Source: Chitinophaga pinensis
Lineage (GTDB): Bacteria > Bacteroidota > Bacteroidia > UBA4408
Length of the DNA: 64,000 bases
Assembly (NCBI GenBank): GCA_945872355.1
Contig: CAMBZU010000006.1
Span: forward strand, 1 to 64,000
Reading direction: 5' to 3'
Of the stretch, positions 34,608 to 44,216 are shown one piece after another; the stretch's first letter is position 1; the number at the start of each line of letters is the position of its first letter. Below the pieces are notes generated by a model. That model searched no databases and was not told where the DNA came from. It saw nothing but the letters and a program-made list of their open reading frames with translations. Made by a program: the position numbers and the translations under genes.

Positions 34608-35561
34608 TTAGTGAAAACCATTTGCAGCCATATATCGCTCGGCATCCAATGCAGCCATACAACCACTGCCAGCAGCAGTAACAGCCTGGCGGTAAATATG
34701 ATCTTGCACGTCGCCGCAAGCAAAAACACCTTCAACATTGGTGCGTGAACTACCCGGTGTTGTTAAGATATAGCCATTTTCATCCATATTTAAAAAAGGT
34801 TTAAAAACTTGCGAGTTAGGTTCATGTCCAATAGCTACAAAGAATCCGGTTATATCTAAAACTTTTTCTTGCTTGCTTACATTGTCTTGCACCAATACCC
34901 CTGTAACGCCCTTATCGCCTAATATTTCAAGGGTGCTATGATTATATAAAATTTCAATATTTGCAGTGTTTTCAACCCTGTGCTGCATGGCTTTAGATGC
35001 TCGCATTTCTCCTTTACGCACCAACATGTATACTTTGCGGCACAGCTTTGCTAAATAGGAAGCTTCTTCGGCAGCTGTATCACCAGCACCAACAATTGCT
35101 ACGTCTTGTCCTTTAAAGAAAAACCCATCACACACTGCGCATGCCGAAACGCCAAAACCATTTAATCTTTGTTCTGAAGGTAAGCCTAACCATTTTGCAG
35201 AGGCACCAGTGGCAATTATCACCGTATTGGCTTCTACAGTGTGCTTTTCATCAATAATTACTTTATGTGGCACAGCACTAAAATCAACAGAGGTAACCAT
35301 ACCCCATCTAATATCAGCGCCAAAACGTTCTGCTTGCTTTTTAAAATCTTCCATCATTTCTGGCCCTTGGGTGCCATTAGGATAGCCAGGGTAATTCTCA
35401 ACTTCAGTAGTAATTGTTAATTGACCACCAGGCTGTAAACCTTGGTACATCACTGGTTTCATATCGGCTCTTGCAGCATAAATAGCAGCAGTGTAGCCAG
35501 CAGGTCCTGACCCAATAATTAAGCAATTTACTTTTTCAATTGTAGCACTTTCCATATTCAT
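34608..35561 (-). CDS. trxB: Thioredoxin reductase
   Basis: This 317-residue flavoenzyme reduces thioredoxin with NADPH. The FAD site is GSGPAGYTAAIYAARA (about 17-32), the redox-active pair is CAVC (141-144), the NADPH site is GAGDTAAEEASYLAKL (about 156-171), and the second FAD segment is GVFACGDVQDHIYRQAVTAAGSG near the C-terminus (read as two pieces). Length and domain order are normal for the low-molecular-weight bacterial type. It is a single gene, with a TATATTTG motif upstream. Either of two closely spaced ATG codons (35561 or 35555) could start it. Confidence 0.96.
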   Translation of the reverse strand: MNMESATIEKVNCLIIGSGPAGYTAAIYAARADMKPVMYQGLQPGGQLTITTEVENYPGYPNGTQGPEMMEDFKKQAERFGADIRWGMVTSVDFSAVPHKVIIDEKHTVEANTVIIATGASAKWLGLPSEQRLNGFGVSACAVCDGFFFKGQDVAIVGAGDTAAEEASYLAKLCRKVYMLVRKGEMRASKAMQHRVENTANIEILYNHSTLEILGDKGVTGVLVQDNVSKQEKVLDITGFFVAIGHEPNSQVFKPFLNMDENGYILTTPGSSRTNVEGVFACGDVQDHIYRQAVTAAGSGCMAALDAERYMAANGFH

Positions 35562-35574
35562 AAAATTTAGGCCG

Positions 35575-35582
35575 CAAATATA
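35575..35582 (-). promoter_or_regulatory. Candidate -7 motif of trxB
   Basis: TATATTTG on the minus strand matches TAnnTTTG, 14-20 bases from the start codons. No clear -33 element is seen. Confidence 0.4.
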
Positions 35583-35654
35583 ATAAATGTAAGCGCTGAA
35601 ATGTCATTAAAGTTGTATTCTAAACAAATGCTGTACTTTTTAATCTTATCTGAA

Positions 35655-35710
35655 TATTATACCGATGTGAAATAAGCAATGGACCAAATTTATAAATCAC
35701 ATTGGTATTA
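35655..35710. repeat. Imperfect palindromic repeat (MITE-like)
   Basis: ttataccgatgtga and tcacattggtatta (12 of 14 positions complementary) flank a 26-base core. The outer sequence TAATACCAAT is shared with the ends of the larger dispersed repeat, suggesting related elements. Confidence 0.55.
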
Positions 35711-35864
35711 CTTAACAATTGATGTTGCCTTAAATAAAACTAAGGCACATGCTACTTCCCGATTAGTCGCAAAAGAAACATACTTTGTATGCGCTATGAA
35801 AGATGGTAGAGCAAGCTCGCCATGATCTTGTTGGAAAAATTTAATTACACAAAAAATAGCTGTT

Positions 35865-37277
35865 TTAATAATTCATGTTTAACACACCAAAAGAATATTC
35901 AGCTTCTAGTGCTGCTTTTTTTGTTTTGTTAATGAGCTCATTTAATTTTAATTGGGCATTAATATAGCTCATTTCTCGACTGTTAATCATGAACAAAGAT
36001 GTTTCGCCTGCATCATATAATCGTTTTTCTGATTGCCATAAGCGCTCGTAATTATTTACATTTTTACCGTAAATTGTTACTTGATTTTTATAATTATTAA
36101 ACTCATTGATTGACGCCCTTGTTTTATTCAATAATTCTATTCGTTTGTTTTTAATTTCGTAGTTGTTATTTTCTATTTTTATTCTGGTTAATTGCAAATC
36201 GCCTCTTTCTTTCCTCAATAAAATTGGAAACCCAAGCGAGAAGCCCCATTTGTAATTGTTTTGATAAGCCAAGTTTAAGTTTTCTGCATCATATAAAGGA
36301 TTAAAATTTGCATTCAAAGTTGGCTTTAGTTTATCCTTTTTAAACTTCTCTTCAATACTTAATTGTTTTAATTTAAAATCATAAATCCTTAAACTTGGAT
36401 GTGAATTAATTAAGCTATCCATATGCGTGGCGCTTAAATTTGCGATAGTTTCTTGCTCAATATTATCTTTAATAGTTTGCGGCACGGTGCTATTGGTAAT
36501 TTCAACAGGTGTTTCATTTTCAATCCATAAATAGTTTGATAACAACAAAGATTTTGTTCTGTAATCCATGAATGCTTGCTGTAAATTAATGATCCTGTCT
36601 TGCAGCTGAATATTTGCTTCAACAGTGTCAATAGCAGGCCTATCGCCCAGTACAAAGGTTCTTGTTACAGCGGTAAAACGTTTTTCACTTAACGCAACTG
36701 CTTCTTGATGTACTTTTAAATTTACGAAAGATAAATACCAATCCCAATATGTTTTTCCTGCGCGATAAAGCAATTCATTGAGTATATTTATTTTCTCAAA
36801 TGCTGATAGCTCTTTAAATACTTTTGCTTGTTTAAGGGTAGCTCTTCTTTCATCTATAATTAAACCCTGCAAAAGCGGAAATGAAATTTGAGAATAAAAC
36901 AAACCTTGTTTAGGCATAATGTTTTCAGGATTCAAATAAGTTCCGTTGTTTTGTTCGTAACCCGCTTTAAAATCTACACCAAACCATGTTGGAACATTAA
37001 AACCTCCATTACCTAAAGCATAGTAATTTTTATTGTCGTAAAATTTGTTTTTAAAATCATAAAATAATTTAGGATCAAAGGCGCCTCTTGCCATCAAAGT
37101 TTTTGCATCTGCCGATGTTGCTATTAATTCTGCCTGCTTTGCTAAGGGGTGAAACTGCTTCACCATTTGTAAGAAATTTGCAAAACTTAATTCACGCAAC
37201 GAGTCATTTTGTGCATGAACTGTGCACGAGAAAAGGAATAGAATTATAAAAAAGCTAAATTTATTTCTTGCTATCAT
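35865..37277 (-). CDS. TolC-family outer membrane efflux protein
   Basis: The track frame starts at 37358, but the ATG at 37277 begins a clean signal peptide (MIARNKFSFFIILFLFSCTVHAQ) and overlaps the HlyD gene by only 17 bases, so I use it (470 residues). The mature protein has the two TolC repeats with long helices (for example NKRIELLNKTRASINEFNNYKNQVTIYGKNVNNYERLW read in parts) and beta segments (YKWGFSLGFPILLRKERGDLQL, typical of outer-membrane efflux proteins). It would form the outer-membrane channel of the exporter encoded upstream. It is the last of four minus-strand genes: TetR, ABC, HlyD, TolC. Confidence 0.88.
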   Translation of the reverse strand: MIARNKFSFFIILFLFSCTVHAQNDSLRELSFANFLQMVKQFHPLAKQAELIATSADAKTLMARGAFDPKLFYDFKNKFYDNKNYYALGNGGFNVPTWFGVDFKAGYEQNNGTYLNPENIMPKQGLFYSQISFPLLQGLIIDERRATLKQAKVFKELSAFEKINILNELLYRAGKTYWDWYLSFVNLKVHQEAVALSEKRFTAVTRTFVLGDRPAIDTVEANIQLQDRIINLQQAFMDYRTKSLLLSNYLWIENETPVEITNSTVPQTIKDNIEQETIANLSATHMDSLINSHPSLRIYDFKLKQLSIEEKFKKDKLKPTLNANFNPLYDAENLNLAYQNNYKWGFSLGFPILLRKERGDLQLTRIKIENNNYEIKNKRIELLNKTRASINEFNNYKNQVTIYGKNVNNYERLWQSEKRLYDAGETSLFMINSREMSYINAQLKLNELINKTKKAALEAEYSFGVLNMNY

Positions 37278-38628
37278 CTGACTTATTGTGTTTTGTATTG
37301 TCTGTTTTATGCACATAATAGTCGGGAGGAAAACCATTAATTTGCCTCCATAATTCATACCATACAGGCACTTCCTTAAGAAAGGTTAATGTATTTGCAC
37401 CAGCGCCCAAACGTATTTCTTTTGGCCAAGCCGGGTAATCTTTATCGCGAGCCACCAGCACTCTATATTTTCCATTTTCACTTATAAAATTATCTATAGC
37501 TACAATTGTTCCGCCATAAGTACCGTAGGATATGCCTGGCCAACCTGAAAACACAACTGCAGGCCAGCCATCAAATAACAATTGAACATGCTGCCCTTTG
37601 TTTAACAGTGGAATATCCATTGGATTAACATACATTTCTACTGCTAGCTCATAATCGTAAGGCATAATACTAATAATCTCAGCCCCTTCTTTAATTGTTT
37701 CACCAATACCTGATTGAATGGCCTTTGTGATGTAGCCGTCTTGTGGCGCTAAAATGTAATACATGCCAGATCGAATAGTATAGTTTACAAATTGATTTTG
37801 CAATTTCGAAACAAGTGCTTCAGCATCATACATGTTCGACATAGATGTATATTTATCAGATTCTGATTTTGCAATTTTATCATTATAGTCGGCATTGATA
37901 CTTTGCAATTCTATTTTAGCATTCAGCACCTCATTTTTACTTCCAATAAATTTATTTTCTTGCGATATTAATTTAGCTTGTGTTTCCTGTAATTTCTGTT
38001 TTCTGGCTTCTAAATCTGTTAATGATTTAAGGCCTTCTTTATGCAACTCTTCCATCCTCACAAGCTGATCTTTTGCTATTTTATAATTTAACGCTGAAGC
38101 AGAATAATCAATACTATCGCTCTGTACTTTTAAGTTGGCCTGTATTAATTTGTTCTTGGCTTGCTCAAGTTTTAATACCCTCGATTTTATTAATGCATCA
38201 ATTTGAGTATCGTTCGCATTCACTTTTTCAAAATAAGATTTAACAGTCAATTCTTTTGCTTTTAGCTGCTGTTCAGTATTTTCAACCAATTTTGGATCGA
38301 GGTATTCTTCTTTTGTTTCACTTATAAAAAGAATCGTATCCCCTTGTTTAACAAATTGGCCTTCTTGCACATACCATTTTTCAATTCTTCCGGCAATTAT
38401 TGAATGAATATTTTGCGGGCGTTGGTTAGGCTTTAAAGCTGTTACATTGGCCATGGACCTGATATTTTGTGTCCAAGGTAAAAAAAGTACAACCAAACAA
38501 ATAAAGCCTAACACGTAAAGTGTTTTAATTAATTTACGGCTAATTGAGCGCGCATTTAAAATTTGAAAAGACTTCAAATTATTTAATGCTTTCTTATCTT
38601 TTATTGTATTATGAGTTATGTTAAGCAT
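37261..38628 (-). CDS. HlyD-family membrane fusion protein
   Basis: This is a 455-residue periplasmic adaptor. A cytoplasmic N-terminus precedes one transmembrane helix (LYVLGFICLVVLFLPW, about 37-52). A biotinyl-lipoyl-like segment follows (IAGRIEKWYVQEGQFVKQGD), then a long coiled coil (about 120-275), the second lipoyl half (YYILAPQDGYITKAIQSGIGE) and a beta-barrel (PMDIPLLNKGQHVQLLFDGWP). It would bridge the ABC protein in the inner membrane and the TolC-like channel. It starts 15 bases downstream of the ABC gene and overlaps the TolC start by 17 bases. The C-terminus is a short basic tail (HNKSDDSKK). Confidence 0.93.
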   Translation of the reverse strand: MLNITHNTIKDKKALNNLKSFQILNARSISRKLIKTLYVLGFICLVVLFLPWTQNIRSMANVTALKPNQRPQNIHSIIAGRIEKWYVQEGQFVKQGDTILFISETKEEYLDPKLVENTEQQLKAKELTVKSYFEKVNANDTQIDALIKSRVLKLEQAKNKLIQANLKVQSDSIDYSASALNYKIAKDQLVRMEELHKEGLKSLTDLEARKQKLQETQAKLISQENKFIGSKNEVLNAKIELQSINADYNDKIAKSESDKYTSMSNMYDAEALVSKLQNQFVNYTIRSGMYYILAPQDGYITKAIQSGIGETIKEGAEIISIMPYDYELAVEMYVNPMDIPLLNKGQHVQLLFDGWPAVVFSGWPGISYGTYGGTIVAIDNFISENGKYRVLVARDKDYPAWPKEIRLGAGANTLTFLKEVPVWYELWRQINGFPPDYYVHKTDNTKHNKSDDSKK

Positions 38629-38643
38629 GTGAATTTTTTTGAG

Positions 38644-40302
38644 CTATTGTTTGGAAATTTGTCCATCATTCATGTATAAAACTATATCTGATTTTTCCTT
38701 TAAATAAGCATTGTTTGAAATACTGATTAAAGTCCAGTTATTTGTTTTATCAGTTAAAAAATCAATAATTTTATTTCTTTCATTTTCTGCAATAAAATCA
38801 ATATGATTTTCGAGCAAAATGAGTTTGGGTTTATTTACAATACTTCTGGCAATAATTATTTTTTGAATAATACTTTTTGACAGTTTATGTCCTGAAATTT
38901 CTATCTGCGTATCAATTCCTTTAGGCAATTCCTTCACATAATCTAATAAATAAACTTGTTCAATAGCCCATTGTACATCGGCTGTTTTTATAAAATCTCT
39001 ACCTAAAGTAATGTTCTCAATGAGCGTTCCTTCAAATATATTTTCTTCTGCTAAGCCGTTACCAATAAATTTATACAATTCAAAAATATTATAATTTCCA
39101 ATGGGCAAATCATTGATACAAACACAGCCCGAAAGAGGTTGATACAATCCCGCAATTAAATGAATAAGTGTTGATTTTCCTGAACCATTATTTCCAATAA
39201 TACAATAAGAGTTATTTGCCTTAAAACTATAATTAATATCCTTAAGCACTGATTTTACTCTGCCAGGATATGTAAATGACAAATCCTTTACTTCAACTGT
39301 TATTGGCGCCGTAATTTGATGATTTAAGGATGAAGAAGGATGATCATTTTCAAGTTCTAAATCTGTTACTTGACCTATCTTTTCTAAAGAAGAAAGAATA
39401 TCAAATACATTTTCGAGATTTAAAATAATTTTTTCTGAGGAATCAATCACCAACAAAATTATTATTTCTGCGGCCACAAACTGACCAATATTCATTTGTT
39501 GATCAAGCACCAACATACCGCCTACAATCAATAATCCAAAAGCCACTATTATTTTAAATATGAGTAATAAAATATATTGCTTTTTAAGAATTTGAAAATG
39601 GTTTTCTCTAGATTCTAAATAACCAGTAACATGCTCATCAGTTCTTAATTCGGGCAAACTGGTTAATCCTGCCAACTTAAATGTATCTTTAGATCTTGCT
39701 AACTCCTCAAGCCAAGAAACAACTTTATACTTGTATTTTGATTCCTTTAAGCTTGTTTCTAATCCTTTTTTTGTAGTGAATTTTATGATGCTAAAAACAA
39801 GCACAATAAGTAAAATACTAAACAAGATAAAAAATGGATGATAAAGTGATAAGAGGATTAAGCCAAAGATAATTTGAAGCACTGCTGTTGAAAAATCAAT
39901 AATTATTTTAGATAAACTTTTTTGCAAAGTCAATACATCAAAAAAACGATTCATTAACTCGGGCGCATAGTGCTTATATATTTCTTCAAATTTAATTTTA
40001 GGAATTCTATAGGTAAAATCAAAAGCTGCACGCGTAAATATTTTTTGTTGTATTGTTTCGGTAATGCGCATTTGCATTAATTGCATGTAGCCACCCATGG
40101 CAATGCCTGTAATTACTATTCCTACCAGCAAAAGCCATGAAGCAGAAACACTACCTCCTTGTATTAAATTAATAATTGATTGAATACCAATAGGAAGTGA
40201 AAGTGCTATCACGCCTTTAAAAAAGGCATAAGTATAAACTTGATAAATTTCCTTATTATCGGGCTTCAACAGAAGCCAAAATCGTTGGTATGGTGTTTTC
40301 AT
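38644..40302 (-). CDS. ABC exporter with membrane domain and degenerate ATPase domain
   Basis: This 552-residue half-transporter has six membrane helices in residues about 20-300 and a nucleotide-binding domain from about 330. Walker A is intact (GNNGSGKST, about 369-377), but other motifs are not canonical. The Q-loop glutamine is missing (FIGNGLAEENIFEGT), the LSGGQ signature reads ISGHKLSKSII, Walker B reads LILLENH where LLLDE is expected, and the H-loop histidine is replaced by Asn (LISISNNAY). There is no C39 peptidase domain. It lies between the TetR gene (3-base gap) and HlyD (15 bases). The substrate is unknown. The degeneracy may be a conserved trait of a Bacteroidota subfamily or loss of activity. 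Confidence 0.9.
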   Translation of the reverse strand: MKTPYQRFWLLLKPDNKEIYQVYTYAFFKGVIALSLPIGIQSIINLIQGGSVSASWLLLVGIVITGIAMGGYMQLMQMRITETIQQKIFTRAAFDFTYRIPKIKFEEIYKHYAPELMNRFFDVLTLQKSLSKIIIDFSTAVLQIIFGLILLSLYHPFFILFSILLIVLVFSIIKFTTKKGLETSLKESKYKYKVVSWLEELARSKDTFKLAGLTSLPELRTDEHVTGYLESRENHFQILKKQYILLLIFKIIVAFGLLIVGGMLVLDQQMNIGQFVAAEIIILLVIDSSEKIILNLENVFDILSSLEKIGQVTDLELENDHPSSSLNHQITAPITVEVKDLSFTYPGRVKSVLKDINYSFKANNSYCIIGNNGSGKSTLIHLIAGLYQPLSGCVCINDLPIGNYNIFELYKFIGNGLAEENIFEGTLIENITLGRDFIKTADVQWAIEQVYLLDYVKELPKGIDTQIEISGHKLSKSIIQKIIIARSIVNKPKLILLENHIDFIAENERNKIIDFLTDKTNNWTLISISNNAYLKEKSDIVLYMNDGQISKQ

Positions 40303-40305
40303 TTG

Positions 40306-40983
40306 TTATTTTTTTAAAGATTTCAAAGCCATATTAATATAGAAATCACTAATATAATCGGGCGACTTTTGTTTATTGGTAAGGCGTGGCAAATGCGCGG
40401 CAAAGAAAACCTGCAAGTGAGCGCCCTCAATTATAGTTGTTAATAGCATTTGAGGATATTTATAATTTGGGTTTATCTCCTTTATAATTTCGGCCATGCG
40501 AGAAACAAATTGCTTGTAATTTAAATAGGCGCCTTCCTTGTTAGCAATATCAACATCTTTAGTTAAATATGACTTTATTGATTCAGAAATAATAATTTGA
40601 TGAAGCTTACTGATATTGATGCCTTCAATAAATAAATTGTCCTTTTTATTGGAGGTAATTAATAGGATTGATTTTTCTAATCTTACTTGAGCAGAACTAA
40701 TATTTGTAGTTTCAAAAACCAACCGATATTCCATCCAACCCCAATACCAAGAAATTAAGTATGAGAGGAGTTGATTTTTACTTTTGAAATATCTATAAAT
40801 TGAAGCTTCGGGCGAACCAATTTGCATGCCCAATTTTTTAAATGTAAATTTTTCAAATCCAATTTCGTTAATCATATCAACGCTACTAGCTATAATTTTA
40901 TCTCCTAACTTACTGCTCGAAGGGTCGATTTGAAATAAACCTTCACTAATCTTAATTTTAAAATTTGATAATAAAATATCCAT
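40306..40983 (-). CDS. TetR-family transcriptional regulator
   Basis: This 225-residue protein has a TetR-type helix-turn-helix near its N-terminus (IASSVDMINEIGFEKFTFKKLGMQIGSPEASIYRYFKSKNQLLSYLI, seen in two short stretches at about 31-78) and an all-helical ligand-binding C-terminal domain. It is the first gene of the exporter operon, 3 bases before the ABC gene, and probably represses the operon until the exported or toxic compound binds. The -7/-33 elements are not clear upstream. Auto-regulation is inferred from position. Confidence 0.88.
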   Translation of the reverse strand: MDILLSNFKIKISEGLFQIDPSSSKLGDKIIASSVDMINEIGFEKFTFKKLGMQIGSPEASIYRYFKSKNQLLSYLISWYWGWMEYRLVFETTNISSAQVRLEKSILLITSNKKDNLFIEGINISKLHQIIISESIKSYLTKDVDIANKEGAYLNYKQFVSRMAEIIKEINPNYKYPQMLLTTIIEGAHLQVFFAAHLPRLTNKQKSPDYISDFYINMALKSLKK

Positions 40984-41202
40984 TATGATTGTTTTATGTG
41001 CAAATATAATAGTATTACTATTGTTTTTGCGTGTATTAAGATTTTTTAGCTTTTAAAACACTAAATTGTTATGATTATATTTTTATTAAAAGGCCTCATA
41101 CCAGCTAAAATTCCTTTCAACTATTTTACTTTTTTCAATTTTCAAATAATTTAAAAACGAACTAGCAACGGGCGCATGTTTCTTGCCTAATAAAAATAAT
41201 TT

Positions 41203-41766
41203 TTAAGCAGCTAAAATTCTTTCAATGGTCCAATAAACAGCTATGCATGCAATGACTGATGAAATTGGCAAAACAATGCGATTGCTGTACCATGATTTAT
41301 GTGCAAACTGCTTGGTGATAAAAATATACAAAGCCATAATGATAGTAATTTGGGCCAATTCAACACCCAAGTTAAAAGAAATCAAAGACAATAAAAAATT
41401 GTTTTGAAGCATTCCTGTTTCTTTTAATGCACTTGCAAAACCTAATCCATGAATCAATCCAAATATAAATACAATAAGCAAGCTGTACTTTATGTTGGGA
41501 GTTTTTACAATATTTTGAAGTGCAGTAATCAAAATAGAAAATGCAATTAAAGGCTCTATGATTGCACTTTGAGTGGCAACAAAACCAGCAGCACTTAATC
41601 CCAGCGTAATGCTATGTGCCACTGTAAATGCAGCGCATTGTTTAACTATTGATTTAAGTGTATTGCTTAAAAAATAAATGCTTATAATAAAAAGGATATG
41701 ATCAAAACCAAATGGGATAACATGTGCATAGCCAAGCAGGGTAAACTTTTCAATATTTTGAAACAT
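41203..41766 (-). CDS. HupE/UreJ-like membrane protein
   Basis: This 187-residue protein has about six hydrophobic helices and fits the HupE/UreJ family. Conserved His-containing segments are visible: YAHVIPFGFDHILFIISIY (about 12-31) and FTVAHSITLGLSAAG (about 47-61), and FGLIHGLGFASALKE with a further His (about 103-117). HupE/UreJ proteins are metal (nickel/cobalt) or hydrogenase-linked permeases, but many homologues lie in other contexts. No signal peptide is seen. It is the last gene of a minus-strand operon with three T9SS-exported proteins (gap of 14 bases), so it is likely to serve the same process, possibly metal handling. Confidence 0.86.
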   Translation of the reverse strand: MFQNIEKFTLLGYAHVIPFGFDHILFIISIYFLSNTLKSIVKQCAAFTVAHSITLGLSAAGFVATQSAIIEPLIAFSILITALQNIVKTPNIKYSLLIVFIFGLIHGLGFASALKETGMLQNNFLLSLISFNLGVELAQITIIMALYIFITKQFAHKSWYSNRIVLPISSVIACIAVYWTIERILAA

Positions 41767-41780
41767 CTAATAAATTAAAA

Positions 41781-42962
41781 TTAGTTTTTAATCAACTTAA
41801 TAGTGATGATTGAATTGTCTATTATTCTCAAGAAATATATCCCATTTTCTAGTTGACTAAAATCATGCATTTCAATAATTTGCCCACTGTAAATAATAGA
41901 TCCTGTTAGATTTATTAATTCGAAAATTTCATTTCCTGTGCTATTAATAATACGCAGGTAATTACTGAAAGGATTGGGAAAAAGTCTTTGTGTGATTGAT
42001 TTTGCAGTTGAAATGGCAGTTGAACTTTGATTGCTTCTTACACAAATGAGATTGTGTTTTACAGTTTTATTATCATAGGTGGTAATTCCAAACTGAGTAT
42101 TTAAATACCATGCTTTGGCTGTTTGATTTGGAAGTGTAGTTGAAGACCAATACTTATTTACATTGGTAACATTAAAATAAGTTGAATTGATGGATGGATT
42201 GATGCGCGTTTCATCGTTTAACGACTGCAATTCTTTGATATTAGGTAATCGCCAATCATTAAAACCTGCTGTGGTTAAAGTATCAGCGTAAGTGAGCGAT
42301 TGTTCCCATGAAAGCGAATCGCTGAAGGGGGCCTTTTGCCAAATTAAATCAGTTAAGTGATCTGTGATGGTGTTATTTCCATTGTCTGTATATTGATTGG
42401 GAATAGCTACCGGAGCAATGGCATCTCTAACTGCTCTTACATGAAACTTTTTGGGTCCTCCTGCACTTATTGTTTCTGATTTGGGATGGTTACCAATACC
42501 CCCACCAGCATTTGTAGCCCATACTTTAGAACTATCATTGGCCTGTCGATCGCTGGTCCACCAATATTCAGCGGCAGTTGTTGTAAATACTTGCACAATA
42601 AGCGCAGGATTAACCAACTGATGATTTAAGATACTGAATGCTTCATGCGCATTTGGCAAGCGCCAATTATTGTAATTCCCTAAAGTAAGTGTATCACAAT
42701 AAATAGTAGCATTTTCAATTGTCATTTCACCTCCATCTAACTTTTGCCAAACCAATCCAGTAATTGAATCGATAACAGTGCCATTGTTGTTTTGTATGAA
42801 CAGTGGTGGATATATGTTAAAGTCATTATCTTCACCAAATGTTGTGGTATAACTTACTATTTGACCCGTATCCGGAAGTCGCAACATCGATTTATAAACC
42901 GTTTGTGCCTTTATTTGTAAACTATAAAAAAACAGTGCTAAGATTGATATTTTATATTGCAT
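41781..42962 (-). CDS. Secreted DUF1566 protein with T9SS sorting domain
   Basis: This 393-residue protein has a signal peptide (MQYKISILALFFYSLQIKAQ) and two DUF1566 (Lcl C-terminal) units: GLVWQKLDGGEMTIENA with NNWRLPNAHEAFSIL (about 68-112), and DLIWQKAPFSDSLSWEQ with FNDWRLPNIKELQSL (about 205-250). The C-terminal ~80 residues form a T9SS type A sorting domain (LFPNPFSNYLRI and NGIYFLRIIDN, ending IKLIKN), so it is exported to or past the cell surface. Its ATG overlaps the stop of the preceding gene (TAATG), showing translational coupling. DUF1566 domains are carbohydrate- or surface-related; the exact role is unknown. Confidence 0.9.
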   Translation of the reverse strand: MQYKISILALFFYSLQIKAQTVYKSMLRLPDTGQIVSYTTTFGEDNDFNIYPPLFIQNNNGTVIDSITGLVWQKLDGGEMTIENATIYCDTLTLGNYNNWRLPNAHEAFSILNHQLVNPALIVQVFTTTAAEYWWTSDRQANDSSKVWATNAGGGIGNHPKSETISAGGPKKFHVRAVRDAIAPVAIPNQYTDNGNNTITDHLTDLIWQKAPFSDSLSWEQSLTYADTLTTAGFNDWRLPNIKELQSLNDETRINPSINSTYFNVTNVNKYWSSTTLPNQTAKAWYLNTQFGITTYDNKTVKHNLICVRSNQSSTAISTAKSITQRLFPNPFSNYLRIINSTGNEIFELINLTGSIIYSGQIIEMHDFSQLENGIYFLRIIDNSIITIKLIKN

Positions 42963-44206
42963 TATTGCTTAATAATTTTTTCGGTGATTTGATTTTCCCT
43001 GCTTATAATTTTTAAGGTATAAATCCCATTTGGCAAGCCATCTAAAGAAATTTGATCAACAAAATGAGTTGCTATAAATACTTGCTCACCAATTACATTT
43101 TCAAGAATTATTTGTATTACCTCTTGCTGCGCTATGGCAGATTCGAATTTAATATAAATGGAATTATTTGCAGGGTTTGGATAAACATGGCACTTGTTTT
43201 TTGATGGAGAAACATGGCTAAGTGAGGTAGGTGCTGGAACAGTGTAAGTAACAACAACTTCATTGTCTAAAATTAAATTAGTGCTCCAAATAAATTGAGC
43301 ATCTTGCACTGGATCATCAAAAATATTTGTAAAATTTGTGTATGCAGGTTTGTTATTTACACCAACCGTTTGATTGCTATAAATACTTGCTTGAGGGAAC
43401 ACGGCATCATTAAAATTACTATCCATCCAATCAAGGGGTTTCGACCAATGCAAAGCATAATAATTAGTGCCATCATTAGCATCTGCTGTACTGCAATTAT
43501 TTGAAAGTCTTTGATTGCCATTTTCTGTTGGACAATTTAAGTCGGTAATTGGCGCTGTATAAAAGCTTTGTGCTTTCCAATTTTGGTTGGTGATTGCTAC
43601 TGTATTATTAGAAGTATCCTTAAAAACTGTAACAATTCCCCCATCGCCCATGTGATATGGAATTGTGTTATTAACCTCACAGCCAATTCCCAAATACTCT
43701 TCCCAATCTACAAGTAGCATAGCAATTTTAAATGGCTTTTGAACTCTAAAACGAACAATATTAGAATTAAATTCAGTGTAGGGCACATTGTCCTTGCCAA
43801 CCGGCACACCATTGATATATAATTCAAAATAATTATCAGCAAAAATGTAAGCTGTAATTAATTCACCTGTTGAATCTATAGTAATAATATCATTGCCATT
43901 TAGGGCTGCTAATGCTGCATTGGCATTTGTATAATTAGCTCCTACGCAAGCATTATATAAATTTGATGCAAAAGGGAAATTAGCATTTAAATAATTTACC
44001 TCTGCGGGCATTGTCCATACAGAAGCATCAGTTGCCGTAACTATGCCAACATTGGGAATTCTACCATTTGGGCAACTATAAATATTTGCATTGGTAATAC
44101 TGCCTATCCCTTGCGATACCGTTCCTGAGCCATTGTATTGTGCAAAAACATCAAGTTGAAAAAGCATTAAAGAAAGTACTAATGGTGTTGTAAAATTTAA
44201 TTTCAT
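42962..44206 (-). CDS. Secreted protein of unknown family with T9SS sorting domain
   Basis: This 414-residue protein begins with a signal peptide (MKLNFTTPLVLSLMLFQLDVFAQ). The middle is beta-rich with ITAYIFADNYFELYINGVPVG and FKIAMLLVDWEEYLGIGCEVN, recalling a jelly-roll or PA14-like binding domain, then a region with paired cysteines (DLNCPTENG, SNNCSTAD). I do not recognise the family. The C-terminal 80 residues are a T9SS type A sorting domain (VYPNPANNSIYIKF and GIYTLKIISREN, ending EKIIKQ). It is 10 bases downstream of the YHYH gene and overlaps the DUF1566 gene by one base. It is probably a surface protein of the same operon. Confidence 0.85.
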   Translation of the reverse strand: MKLNFTTPLVLSLMLFQLDVFAQYNGSGTVSQGIGSITNANIYSCPNGRIPNVGIVTATDASVWTMPAEVNYLNANFPFASNLYNACVGANYTNANAALAALNGNDIITIDSTGELITAYIFADNYFELYINGVPVGKDNVPYTEFNSNIVRFRVQKPFKIAMLLVDWEEYLGIGCEVNNTIPYHMGDGGIVTVFKDTSNNTVAITNQNWKAQSFYTAPITDLNCPTENGNQRLSNNCSTADANDGTNYYALHWSKPLDWMDSNFNDAVFPQASIYSNQTVGVNNKPAYTNFTNIFDDPVQDAQFIWSTNLILDNEVVVTYTVPAPTSLSHVSPSKNKCHVYPNPANNSIYIKFESAIAQQEVIQIILENVIGEQVFIATHFVDQISLDGLPNGIYTLKIISRENQITEKIIKQ

Positions 44207-44216
44207 ATTGACCTTA

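Larger units (their letters stand above)
35562..35864. other. Intergenic region with a MITE-like palindrome
   Basis: This 303-base gap between trxB and the TolC-like gene holds the trxB -7 motif and the 56-bp imperfect palindrome at 35655-35710. No reading frame of note was found. Confidence 0.6.
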
